Shown here piece by piece: positions 37,235 through 45,224 of a stretch of DNA of 64,000 nucleotides (its first letter is position 1; the number at the start of each line of letters is the position of its first letter). The notes beneath the pieces were generated by a model. The model was not told the DNA's origin and made no database searches. It saw only the letters and a list, made by a program, of their open reading frames with translations. Source of the stretch: JAMLHH01 sp037189845 (GTDB taxonomy: Bacteria > Bacteroidota > Bacteroidia > Chitinophagales > JADIYW01); assembly GCA_037189845.1 (NCBI GenBank), contig JBBCIS010000003.1, positions 62,001-126,000 on the forward strand. Direction: 5' to 3'. A program made the translations under genes and the position numbers.

Positions 37235-38524
37235 TTATCTGCTTTCCTCTGACTGAGTGATCAGCATCTTGTTGCCGGCAGATTCAAATATTTCCAAATC
37301 AAAGTATTTGACTGAAGATATCAGATGATCAAAAATATCTGACATGATATTTTCATACTGAGCCCATTTTGTAGTAGCTGTAAATACATATAATTCTAAT
37401 GGCAGCCCTTTGTCCGTAGGTGCGAGCTGGCGTACCATCATAGTCATGTTTTTATGTGTATCCGGATGCATTTTCAGGTACCAGTCTATATATGCTCTGA
37501 ACAATCCCAGATTCGTAAGATTTCTCCCGTTGATAGGCAAGGTTCTGTCAGCTCCTATCTGTTCGTTGTGCAACTTGATTTCATTAGTGCGACGATTGAG
37601 ATATTCTGATATGCCTTGTATCCTCTTTAATTTTTCTATTTCATTATCCTCAATAAATCTGATGGAGCTCTGCTTGACAAATAAGGCTCTTTTTATTCTT
37701 CTGCCTCCCGCCTGCTCCATTCCTCTCCAGTTTTGGAATGAGTCAGCAGTCAGTGCATAAGTGGGAATGGTCGTAATTGTTCTGTCAAAATTCTGAACTT
37801 TTACCGTCGTCAGATTGATTTCTATCACATCACCATCAGCTCCGTACTTATTCATTGTTACCCAATCACCGATTCTCACCATATCATTGGTTGTAACCTG
37901 AATACTTGCCACAAATCCCATGATCGTATCCTTAAACATGAGTAGCAACACTGCTGACATAGCTCCCATAGCTGTAAAAAATGCTACCGGGGATTTTCCT
38001 GTAAAAATGGAAAAGACAATGATAGCTCCAAAAAGGAAGAAAAACATCTTGATAACTTGCAGATAGCTTTCCAACGGCTTCTTTCTGTAGGCCGGATTTT
38101 CTTTCAACAAGTCTGCTCCCGAAGACAATATGGACATTATCATCCAAATCACCATCAGTACCATATATGAGTCCGTTATCTTGTCCAGAATTGGGATCCA
38201 TTTAGGGAAATCAATAAAAACTACACCTATTGAATTTTTTACCAGACTAAACGGTACTATTAATGCCAGAAAATGTGGAAATCTGTTTTTTAATAAGTAC
38301 CCGAAGAAAGAATTTTCTGATCTTTCACCTACCTTTTCCAATCCCTTTTTGAGTAAGGTCCTAACCGTAAACTGTACTAAATAAACCAGTATTATCAGGA
38401 TAATAATAAGTGTAAGCGCATTTAAATGACTGGCAATGGATGATGGCGTGCCGAGATTAATTAACAAGTCATAGGTCAATCTGCTTAACTGATAGGCTGT
38501 GGTATCTACTTCAATAAAATTCAT
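37235..38524 (-). CDS. Mechanosensitive ion channel (MscS superfamily, YbdG/MscM-like)
   Basis: A 429-residue membrane protein. It has an N-terminal group of transmembrane helices (about residues 20-50, 70-100, 125-145, 160-190), then the pore-lining MscS helix ('FTAMGAMSAVLLLMFKDTIMGFVASIQ'). The beta-domain follows, with 'VRIGDWVTMNKYGADGDVIEINLTTVKV', a signature of the YbdG subfamily, and a long cytoplasmic C-terminus. Members release solutes at hypo-osmotic shock. It converges directly on the serine hydrolase gene and has no partner. Confidence 0.92.
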   Translation of the reverse strand: MNFIEVDTTAYQLSRLTYDLLINLGTPSSIASHLNALTLIIILIILVYLVQFTVRTLLKKGLEKVGERSENSFFGYLLKNRFPHFLALIVPFSLVKNSIGVVFIDFPKWIPILDKITDSYMVLMVIWMIMSILSSGADLLKENPAYRKKPLESYLQVIKMFFFLFGAIIVFSIFTGKSPVAFFTAMGAMSAVLLLMFKDTIMGFVASIQVTTNDMVRIGDWVTMNKYGADGDVIEINLTTVKVQNFDRTITTIPTYALTADSFQNWRGMEQAGGRRIKRALFVKQSSIRFIEDNEIEKLKRIQGISEYLNRRTNEIKLHNEQIGADRTLPINGRNLTNLGLFRAYIDWYLKMHPDTHKNMTMMVRQLAPTDKGLPLELYVFTATTKWAQYENIMSDIFDHLISSVKYFDLEIFESAGNKMLITQSEESR

Positions 38525-38624
38525 GCTTCGAGTTTAAAAAACGCCCCCAATATACAGAATCGAAAGGGCAATGACAGGCAAAACGGCAGTGAATACCCTC
38601 CTGTCATTTGTTAAGAAACATAAA

Positions 38625-39167
38625 TTAAGAGATAAGGCTATCTTTTATTTCCTTGTTCAATACATACAAATGATGCTCTACTTTTTCTCCATAATGGTCA
38701 AACATCACCATTTCCTGCAATCGGGCTCCTAACCTTAAAACAGCAGTCTGCGAACGAATATTAGAAACTCCCACATGAAAATATACCTTATCCACCCATT
38801 GGAAAATGTAATCCAGCATCAGCTTTTTTATGGACGGATTATAGATACCGCCCCAATATTTTTTAGCGAGAAAGGTATATCCGATAGCAATACTTTTATT
38901 GGCTTTGTCATATTCGTAAAATCTGGTGCTGCCTATCACCTGACCTGATATCTTATCAATTATCAGGTAAGCACTCCCCGACTCTATGGCTGCATCAAAA
39001 AACTTTTGAAAAACCTCTCTTTTATATCTGTCAGGGGAAGGATGCTGCTCCCAGATTGCCGGGTCGGATGCAACTGAGTACAACCGTTCGAAATCTGTTT
39101 CCTGTACAGGCTCCAGCTTTACCAGCTCATTTTCAAGAAATTCAGATAAGATTTCCATTTTATGCAC
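38625..39167 (-). CDS. GNAT N-acetyltransferase (RimJ/RimL-like)
   Basis: A 180-residue acetyl-CoA-dependent acyltransferase of the Acetyltransf_3 type. 'LVKLEPVQETDFERLYSVA' opens the fold, 'GSTRFYEYDKANKSIAIGYTFLAKKYWG' carries the central strands, and 'VSNIRSQTAVLRLGARLQE' is the acetyl-CoA-contacting region. RimJ/RimL members modify N-terminal amines or small molecules; the substrate is not visible. The gene lies downstream of accC in the same direction with a 56-bp gap, so read-through from the acc operon is possible. Confidence 0.85.
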   Translation of the reverse strand: MHKMEILSEFLENELVKLEPVQETDFERLYSVASDPAIWEQHPSPDRYKREVFQKFFDAAIESGSAYLIIDKISGQVIGSTRFYEYDKANKSIAIGYTFLAKKYWGGIYNPSIKKLMLDYIFQWVDKVYFHVGVSNIRSQTAVLRLGARLQEMVMFDHYGEKVEHHLYVLNKEIKDSLIS

Positions 39168-39223
39168 TCAGGAAGTAAATTTTCACAGTAAATTCTGAGC
39201 AATCTCAGTTTCTATACATCTCT

Positions 39224-40579
39224 CTATTCTTTCGGTAATTTTCCGAAATCGAAAGTTTCCAGAAACTTGGTATTGAAATCTCCTGTATTAAAATCAGGAT
39301 CGTTCATTAATGCCTTATGGAAAGGAATAGTCGTTTTAACTCCTTCTATTTTAAATTCATCCAAAGCTCTTTTCATTCTGGTGATGGCTTCCGCCCTAGT
39401 AGCTCCCCGGCAAATGATTTTCGCTATCATGGAATCATAAAAAGGTGGTATTGTATATCCTGCTGTCACATGTGTATCTACCCGGACTCCATATCCTTTG
39501 CTGGTATGCAGAGATATAATTTTTCCAGGATTTGGCATAAATCCTTTGTGCGGATCTTCTGCATTGATACGACATTCTATAGCATGACCGGATGGAAGAT
39601 AAGCTCCATGCTCCAATCTCTTGCCTGCTGCCAGCTCTATCTGCAAACGTATTAAATCCAATCCTACGACTTCTTCTGTCACGGGATGCTCCACCTGGAT
39701 ACGGGTATTCATTTCCATGAAGTAGAAGTTTTTGTATTTATCTACCAGAAATTCTATTGTACCTACACCTTCATAATTGATGACACCTGCAGCCTTTTTC
39801 GCAGCTTCACCCATTTTGTTTCTGAGCTCTGCATCTACAAAAGGTGACGGACTTTCCTCTACCAGCTTCTGATGTCTCCTCTGAATGGAGCAATCTCTTT
39901 CAGACATGTGGCAGGTATTCCCGTATTGATCACCGGCTACCTGAATTTCAATATGACGTGGTTCTTCGATAAATTTCTCCAGATAAATTCCGCTGTTACC
40001 GAATGCAGCTCCTGCTTCTGTACGTGCAGTATTAAATGCGGTTTCAAATTCGCCTTCATTCCAGACTATTCTCATGCCCTTACCACCTCCACCGGCAGTA
40101 GCTTTCAGAATCACCGGATAACCTATTTGCTCTGCAATAGATATTCCTTCAGCGATGTCTGTTATTAATCCCTCAGAACCCGGAATAACAGGAACATTTG
40201 CAGCAATCATGGTTTCCTTAGCGGTGATCTTATCACCCATTTTACGGATTTGGTCCGCTGTAGGTCCGATAAATTTAATGCCCTGTTGCTGGCACAATTC
40301 TGCGAATTCTGCATTTTCCGCTAAAAATCCATATCCCGGATGAATGGCATCCGCCCCGGTAATTTCAGCAGCAGCTAAAATATTGTGAATCTTCAGGTAA
40401 GATTCTTTCCCGGCCGGAGGTCCTATACAAACAGATTCATCTGCAAATTTCACATGCAGACTATCTTTATCAGCAGTGGAGTAAACAGCTACTGTAGAAA
40501 TACCGAGCTCTTTGCAGCTACGAATAATTCTCAGCGCTATTTCTCCTCTGTTAGCTATTAATATTTTTTTGAAAAGCAT
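39224..40579 (-). CDS. accC: Acetyl-CoA carboxylase, biotin carboxylase subunit
   Basis: A 451-residue ATP-dependent biotin carboxylase, the first half-reaction of acetyl-CoA carboxylase in fatty-acid synthesis. The start at 40577-40579 gives the canonical 'MLFKKILIANRGEIALRII'; earlier in-frame codons belong to the intergenic region. ATP-grasp motifs 'KATAGGGGKGMRIV' and 'YFMEMNTRIQVEHPVTEEV' are intact. 7 bp separate it from accB upstream, so the two are co-transcribed. Located in the order efp-accB-accC. Confidence 0.97.
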   Translation of the reverse strand: MLFKKILIANRGEIALRIIRSCKELGISTVAVYSTADKDSLHVKFADESVCIGPPAGKESYLKIHNILAAAEITGADAIHPGYGFLAENAEFAELCQQQGIKFIGPTADQIRKMGDKITAKETMIAANVPVIPGSEGLITDIAEGISIAEQIGYPVILKATAGGGGKGMRIVWNEGEFETAFNTARTEAGAAFGNSGIYLEKFIEEPRHIEIQVAGDQYGNTCHMSERDCSIQRRHQKLVEESPSPFVDAELRNKMGEAAKKAAGVINYEGVGTIEFLVDKYKNFYFMEMNTRIQVEHPVTEEVVGLDLIRLQIELAAGKRLEHGAYLPSGHAIECRINAEDPHKGFMPNPGKIISLHTSKGYGVRVDTHVTAGYTIPPFYDSMIAKIICRGATRAEAITRMKRALDEFKIEGVKTTIPFHKALMNDPDFNTGDFNTKFLETFDFGKLPKE

Positions 40580-40586
40580 GAAAGGT

Positions 40587-41102
40587 TTAGCTTGGATCAA
40601 TCAAAAACAAAGCCTGATCGTACTCAATAGCCGTAGCGTTATCTACTAAAACTTTGACAATCGTACCACTGAATTCAGATTCTATCTCGTTAAATAGCTT
40701 CATCGCTTCGATAATACCGAGCGCGTCTCCTTTTTTCACTGCGTCACCTACTTTTACGTATGGATCCTGATCCGGTGACGATGAACGATAAAACGTTCCG
40801 ATCATCGGAGATTTCACTGTCAGATATTTTGAAGTATCTTCAGATGGTGCCGGAGCAGAATCAGCTGCTTCTTTTATTTCAGACGGTACAGATGCCTGAG
40901 GAGCAGCTACAGGAACCGGAGCTGTTGTTGCAGCCGGGGGCACAACTACAGGCGCAGATGCTACTGTAGTCTGAACAATACCTTTCGAATGATAATCTTT
41001 ATGGCGAATCGTCAGTTTAAAATTACCTTGCTCGATTTTAACTTCTCCAATATTGGATTTGTCCACCAATTCAATGAGGGCTTTAATAGATTGCTGATCC
41101 AT
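40587..41102 (-). CDS. accB: Acetyl-CoA carboxylase, biotin carboxyl carrier protein
   Basis: A 171-residue carrier with the biotinylation site at K135 in 'IIEAMKLFNEIESE'. The N-terminal helical part starts 'MDQQSIKALIELVDKSNIGEVKI', which fixes the start at 41100-41102. A flexible Pro/Ala-rich linker (about residues 50-90) joins it to the C-terminal biotinyl barrel ('SPMIGTFYRSSSPDQDPYV'). It carries carboxybiotin from AccC to the carboxyltransferase. The gene is 13 bp after efp and 7 bp before accC. Confidence 0.96.
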   Translation of the reverse strand: MDQQSIKALIELVDKSNIGEVKIEQGNFKLTIRHKDYHSKGIVQTTVASAPVVVPPAATTAPVPVAAPQASVPSEIKEAADSAPAPSEDTSKYLTVKSPMIGTFYRSSSPDQDPYVKVGDAVKKGDALGIIEAMKLFNEIESEFSGTIVKVLVDNATAIEYDQALFLIDPS

Positions 41103-41115
41103 GCTTTTAGTATAT

Positions 41116-41670
41116 TTATTTCGCCCTTTCAATATACGAGTTATCTGCCGTGTTTATCTTGATTTTATCACCTGTATTGACAAAAAGCGGCACCATAATT
41201 TTTGCACCTGACTCTACTGTACTCGGTTTCAATGTGTTGGTAGCTGTATCGCCTTTCAGACCCGGCTCAGTATAAGTTACTTCCTGAATAGTAGTCATCG
41301 GTAATTCACAAGTCATTGGTCTTTCCTGATCTGCATCGAAAGTAATATCGCAAATCATACCTTCCAATAAAAGCGGAGCGTTATTGATGATTCTTTCTTC
41401 AATCGCAATTTGCTCAAAGGTGTCATTATTCATGAAGTTGTACATATCACCTTCTTTATAGAGATACTGATATTGTCTTCTTTCTACACGTACTTCATCA
41501 ATTTTGTGGCTGGAAGGAAAAGTATTTTCCAGAACTTTTCCGGTAGAAACACTTTTTAATTTTGTTCGAACAAACGCCGCACCTTTACCTGGTTTTACAT
41601 GAAGGAACTCAACAACCTGATAGATATCATTGTTGAATTTGATACACATACCGTTTTTAAAATCTGCCAT
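41116..41670 (-). CDS. efp: Translation elongation factor P
   Basis: A 184-residue protein that rescues ribosomes stalled at polyproline. The three-domain KOW-OB-OB layout is clear: 'FNNDIYQVVEFLHVKPGKGAAFVRTKLK' with the tip lysine K29 that is commonly modified, 'GDMYNFMNNDTFEQIAI' and the C-terminal 'ESGAKIMVPLFVNTGDKIKINT'. It heads the efp-accB-accC cluster, an arrangement common across bacteria. No EpmA/EarP-type modification enzyme is seen in the window. Confidence 0.97.
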   Translation of the reverse strand: MADFKNGMCIKFNNDIYQVVEFLHVKPGKGAAFVRTKLKSVSTGKVLENTFPSSHKIDEVRVERRQYQYLYKEGDMYNFMNNDTFEQIAIEERIINNAPLLLEGMICDITFDADQERPMTCELPMTTIQEVTYTEPGLKGDTATNTLKPSTVESGAKIMVPLFVNTGDKIKINTADNSYIERAK

Positions 41671-41703
41671 ATAGTTTAAAATTGCTAATATACAAAAATA
41701 GAC

Positions 41704-41735
41704 AGCCCGCCGAAAATATTATTTCCCGGCAGGCT
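41704..41735 (-). terminator. Intrinsic terminator between rpmF and efp
   Basis: AGCCTGCCG and CGGCGGGCT form a 9-bp stem with one mismatch on the minus strand, followed by TGTCTATTTTTG. It separates the DUF177-rpmF unit from efp-accB-accC. Confidence 0.65.
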
Positions 41736-41758
41736 TTATCTTTTAAATCATGAAGAGA

Positions 41759-41947
41759 TTAAGCTTCTGCTTTTTGAATGAAAAGTTTACCGTTGTAATA
41801 AACGTTTCCATCAACTTCATAAGCTCTGTGTGATAAGTGAGCTTCGCCAGTTGTTTTACAAACTACTACATTAGGAGCTTCGATTTTGTAGTGAGTTCTA
41901 CGTTTATCTCTGCGAGTAGTCGACTGTCTTCTCTTAGGATGTGCCAT
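41759..41947 (-). CDS. rpmF: 50S ribosomal protein L32
   Basis: A 62-residue ribosomal protein with the typical start 'MAHPKRRQSTTRRDKRR' and basic N-terminus. The usual zinc-ligand cysteines are reduced: only one Cys is seen ('VVVCKTTGEAHLSHRAY'), so this is a zinc-independent (C-minus) form. It lies 6 bp after the DUF177 gene, the standard yceD-rpmF pairing. plsX and fabH, which follow rpmF in many other bacteria, are absent here. Confidence 0.95.
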   Translation of the reverse strand: MAHPKRRQSTTRRDKRRTHYKIEAPNVVVCKTTGEAHLSHRAYEVDGNVYYNGKLFIQKAEA

Positions 41948-41953
41948 CGTTGT

Positions 41954-42490
41954 TTATTTTAAGTCTTTTAGTTTATTTAAACCTTCCCACCTTGGGTCAG
42001 GAGTTGTTTCCTCTTTTGTTTTGTGCTCTTTAAATCCTTCCAGATGCCTGATGACTTCAGGATCGCATTCCTGACCTGCATCTTTGCATACTTTGGTGTA
42101 AGGTATGGAAAGCAGGGTGAAGTCATACAGATACATTTCCAGATCTATTTCTGAATCTTCAGGATGCAGATATAGTATTTCCAGGTTTTCATCTGTCAGT
42201 ACATCAGCGTCAGCATCGAACTTTACAAATACCCGGTGATTCCCGTGTATCGGAAGATTGATCTCTGATGCACATCTGTCACATTCGGACCGTATAGTTC
42301 CATTGAGTTCGAAATCCAGAATGTAGGGAGCAATCGTTTTATCGAATGTCACTTTAGCTACTACATTGCCTTCCTGAATCAATGACTGCTCATCTTTTTT
42401 AAAGAACGTTCCATCCAGCTGATACTCAAAGATATGCTTCTCCTTTTTCAACCCGATGTAGGGTATCGTATATGTTTGTCTTTTAGCCAT
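41954..42490 (-). CDS. DUF177 (YceD) ribosome-accumulation protein
   Basis: A 178-residue member of the DUF177/YceD family, which is required for 23S rRNA accumulation in several organisms. The central CxxC pair and conserved block are visible: 'TIRSECDRCASEINLPI' followed by an acidic segment ('DADADVLTDENLEILYL'). It ends 'DPRWEGLNKLKDLK', the usual DUF177 tail. It is the first gene of the operon with rpmF. Confidence 0.92.
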   Translation of the reverse strand: MAKRQTYTIPYIGLKKEKHIFEYQLDGTFFKKDEQSLIQEGNVVAKVTFDKTIAPYILDFELNGTIRSECDRCASEINLPIHGNHRVFVKFDADADVLTDENLEILYLHPEDSEIDLEMYLYDFTLLSIPYTKVCKDAGQECDPEVIRHLEGFKEHKTKEETTPDPRWEGLNKLKDLK

Positions 42491-42639
42491 TACACATTAC
42501 CCTTATTAAAAGGACTGCAAAGTTATAATTTTTTTTCTTGAAAAAAACTTCTTTGCAAGCTATTCACAATTTTCTTTCTATTGCAGGGTAAGAGATTCTG
42601 CCACGCTCTGGAAACGAACTTCTTACACTTCTGATTTTT

Positions 42640-43314
42640 TTAAGCTTCGACCAATTCCCCTATAACAGTAACTCCGCCTTTTACTTTTTGCCCGAGCTGA
42701 ACATCTACTTTGGTATTCAAAGGAAGGAAAAGATCTACTCTGGAACCGAATTTTATAAACCCGAATTGTTCACCTTGCTCGACTTCGTGCCCTTCTTCCA
42801 GGTAATTTACGATACGCCTTGCCAGCTTACCTGCGATCTGACGCATCATAATGTCAAAGCTGCCATTATCGATTACAATAGATGTACGTTCATTCAATTC
42901 GGAAGATTTAGGATGCCAGGCAACCAGATATTTTCCGGGATGATATGCAGAATATTTCACTTCACCTGCAATTGGAGTTCTGTTAACATGCACATTGGTG
43001 GGAGACATAAAAATGGATACCTGTAATCTCCGGTCATCGAAATATTCATCCATTTGCACTTCTTCTATCACTACAATTTTACCATCTGCAGGACAAATGA
43101 TCTTATTATCTCCTGAAAGCAGATTTCTTTTCGGATTTCTGAAAAAGTAAGTTACAAATCCTAAAAATACTGATGTAAAAACTAAAATCAACGTTTTGAT
43201 AATCGGACCGAATCCTATCACTTTAATAGAAATAAAATTAATCAGCAACACTGCTAAAAGTGTTACCAATATTATCTTTCGGCCTTCCTTATGTATGTAT
43301 TGTTTATGCAACAT
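42640..43314 (-). CDS. psd: Phosphatidylserine decarboxylase (short form)
   Basis: A membrane enzyme of about 224 residues that makes phosphatidylethanolamine. Two hydrophobic segments are at the N-terminus. The catalytic site is in 'FIKFGSRVDLFLP': self-cleavage between Gly and Ser gives the pyruvoyl group. Conserved 'NPTNVHVNR'-like ('MSPTNVHVNRTPIAGEV') and 'CPADGKIVVIEEV' motifs are present. The ATG at 43314 is chosen ('MLHKQYIHKEGRK'), although one at 43323 is in frame. The partner pssA is not adjacent. Confidence 0.93.
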   Translation of the reverse strand: MLHKQYIHKEGRKIILVTLLAVLLINFISIKVIGFGPIIKTLILVFTSVFLGFVTYFFRNPKRNLLSGDNKIICPADGKIVVIEEVQMDEYFDDRRLQVSIFMSPTNVHVNRTPIAGEVKYSAYHPGKYLVAWHPKSSELNERTSIVIDNGSFDIMMRQIAGKLARRIVNYLEEGHEVEQGEQFGFIKFGSRVDLFLPLNTKVDVQLGQKVKGGVTVIGELVEA

Positions 43315-43552
43315 AGCGTACAAAGATAATCGGTTAGTGCAGAAATTATAACTCCTCCTAGAAACCCCTAAGATTCCTTAACATTCAAGATATATCATCT
43401 TATATAATAAAACATGGTTCGGTGAAAAATATTGTAAAATATCAATTCATTCCATTATAAAGTATTGTGCAATAAGTGTAAAAATCTTTTTCAACACAAA
43501 CTTATACCTCAAAAGACTTTCGTTATTGCCGGGATATTCCGGGATTTACCGG

Positions 43553-44086
43553 TTATCTTTCAGGAAATGCTCCCAAATGCGTTTTACGCTGCCCGTTTCT
43601 CCGGTCTTCGAAATATCTTTTCAAGGCAAAATAGGATGAGGTAAAAGCCATTTCGTTCCAGGGAATTTCTTCTTCTGTAAATAACGCTGTTTCTATGCTT
43701 TCAGGACCATTGGAATAGATCCCGTCCTTTAATTCACCAATAAAATGAATATACACCTGATTAGCCTGCGGAAGATTGTATACGGCATGCACACCTTCAA
43801 TGACGACTTCTGCACCTGCTTCTTCCCAGACTTCCCGGGCTGCTCCTTCTTCTGATTTTTCGCCATCTTCCAGGTAGCCTGCCGGAAGGTTCCAGTAACC
43901 ATAACGAGGTTCTATGGCTCTTTTACATAACAGAACCTTATCTCCCCAATGCACTAACGCTCCTACTACTACATTGGGATTGGTATAGTGTATTGTATGA
44001 CAACCGGTACAGACAAATCTTTTTCTGTTATCTCCTTCTACAAAGTCAAAGCTGACTTCTGAGCCACAATGACTGCAAAATTTCAT
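43553..44086 (-). CDS. NUDIX hydrolase with N-terminal zinc ribbon
   Basis: 177 residues from the ATG preceding 'KFCSHCGSEV' (an upstream in-frame ATG at 44107 is possible). The zinc ribbon is CSHC...CTGC. The NUDIX box is exact: 'GYLEDGE', seven residues, then 'REVWEEAGAEV' (G-x5-E-x7-REUxEExGU). Such ribbon-NUDIX proteins hydrolyse nucleoside diphosphate derivatives such as ADP-ribose or NADH; the substrate is not clear. It precedes the BtuG-like gene by 29 bp but in the order of transcription lies downstream of it, so it may be co-transcribed with the B12 uptake genes. Confidence 0.9.
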   Translation of the reverse strand: MKFCSHCGSEVSFDFVEGDNRKRFVCTGCHTIHYTNPNVVVGALVHWGDKVLLCKRAIEPRYGYWNLPAGYLEDGEKSEEGAAREVWEEAGAEVVIEGVHAVYNLPQANQVYIHFIGELKDGIYSNGPESIETALFTEEEIPWNEMAFTSSYFALKRYFEDRRNGQRKTHLGAFPER

Positions 44087-44135
44087 AGAATTCATCATCT
44101 CTCCCAATGTAAGAAGAGATGACGAATTTTTATCA

Positions 44136-45224
44136 TTAATATTTAAAAACGATGTCGCTCGGGAAGTAGCCCAGCTCGTATGTTCCTTTTACTTCGTTCG
44201 TTTTAGTATCAATTCTTATTAACTCTCCTTTCTGACCTCCTTCAACTGCATCTAAAACGTATAATTCATTTCTTTTTTCATCAATCTGATATCCATATAC
44301 ATAACGATCTGTTCCTGAAAAATACGGAGTTGCCGGTAAAGCAGTGCTGTTAACCGGCATCTGGAAAATATTAAATTCTGTATATTTTGCCGGATCTCCT
44401 GCTAAAGCGAAGTAAAGAATATTTCCGGCTTCATTGAATTTCAACGGGTTGCCAAAATACGCCAACTTACCAAAGTCATATGTTTGAGATACTTTGTAAG
44501 TCCTTCCATTGATTTTATACAATTTGCCCGGTGCATTATTGCCCCAGAAACCAGTACAGTACACCCAGATATTTCCTGTCACATCGACTTCGATATCAAC
44601 CGCACCTTCAGATAATTTTATATATTCCTCGATACTGTCTTTTTCCGGGTTGATGACAAAAATACCCTGCTGGCTATCATCGGTATATTCCATAGACTGG
44701 TTAACTGCCACGATCAGCTTTCCATCAGCTTCTACAATATCTTCTGTGGAACCTGCTACAGCAATAGCTCCGATTCTATTATATGTAGTTGCATCCAGAA
44801 TGGTGATTTCATTGCTGTACAGATCTGTCACATAAGCTTTGTTTTTGTAGAAGTGTATCTTTCTGGGAGAAGTAAATCCTTCCAGTGTTTTAATGCTGCT
44901 CATGGAAGCACTGTCCACCACTTCTATTTTGCCGGAGTTGTTGACCACCAGAAAGCCTTTCCCCTGATAAAATTTGATGCTTTGAAAAACATCGCCCAAA
45001 GGTCTGCTGTTGACACTCTCAAACAAATCGTTTTTAACTGTCTGTGTTGCAAAATCATAGAAGCTCAGACTTGCATTCCCTTGTGTAAAAAGTCCTTCAT
45101 TGATGATATAGAATCCCTTTGCATCTTTGATGTTGATGGGCTCAAAATTTTCATCTTTCTTACAACTACTGATCAGGATCATACATCCTAATACAAACAG
45201 CCATGCTGTGCTAATTTTTTTCAT
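44136..45224 (-). CDS. Surface beta-propeller lipoprotein, BtuG-like (cobalamin capture)
   Basis: A 362-residue lipoprotein (lipobox 'LISSCKK', C21) with a YncE/DUF5074-like seven-bladed propeller. Repeated strand pairs such as 'GKIEVVDSASMSSIKTLEGF', 'NEITILDATTYNRIGAIAV' and 'GELIRIDTKTNEVKGTYEL' show the blades. In Bacteroides, BtuG-type propeller lipoproteins sit on the cell surface, bind vitamin B12 with very high affinity and hand it to BtuB. This gene overlaps the btuB-like receptor gene by 14 bp and lies under the same cobalamin riboswitch, which strongly supports that role. Residues for binding cannot be identified by eye. Confidence 0.78.
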   Translation of the reverse strand: MKKISTAWLFVLGCMILISSCKKDENFEPINIKDAKGFYIINEGLFTQGNASLSFYDFATQTVKNDLFESVNSRPLGDVFQSIKFYQGKGFLVVNNSGKIEVVDSASMSSIKTLEGFTSPRKIHFYKNKAYVTDLYSNEITILDATTYNRIGAIAVAGSTEDIVEADGKLIVAVNQSMEYTDDSQQGIFVINPEKDSIEEYIKLSEGAVDIEVDVTGNIWVYCTGFWGNNAPGKLYKINGRTYKVSQTYDFGKLAYFGNPLKFNEAGNILYFALAGDPAKYTEFNIFQMPVNSTALPATPYFSGTDRYVYGYQIDEKRNELYVLDAVEGGQKGELIRIDTKTNEVKGTYELGYFPSDIVFKY

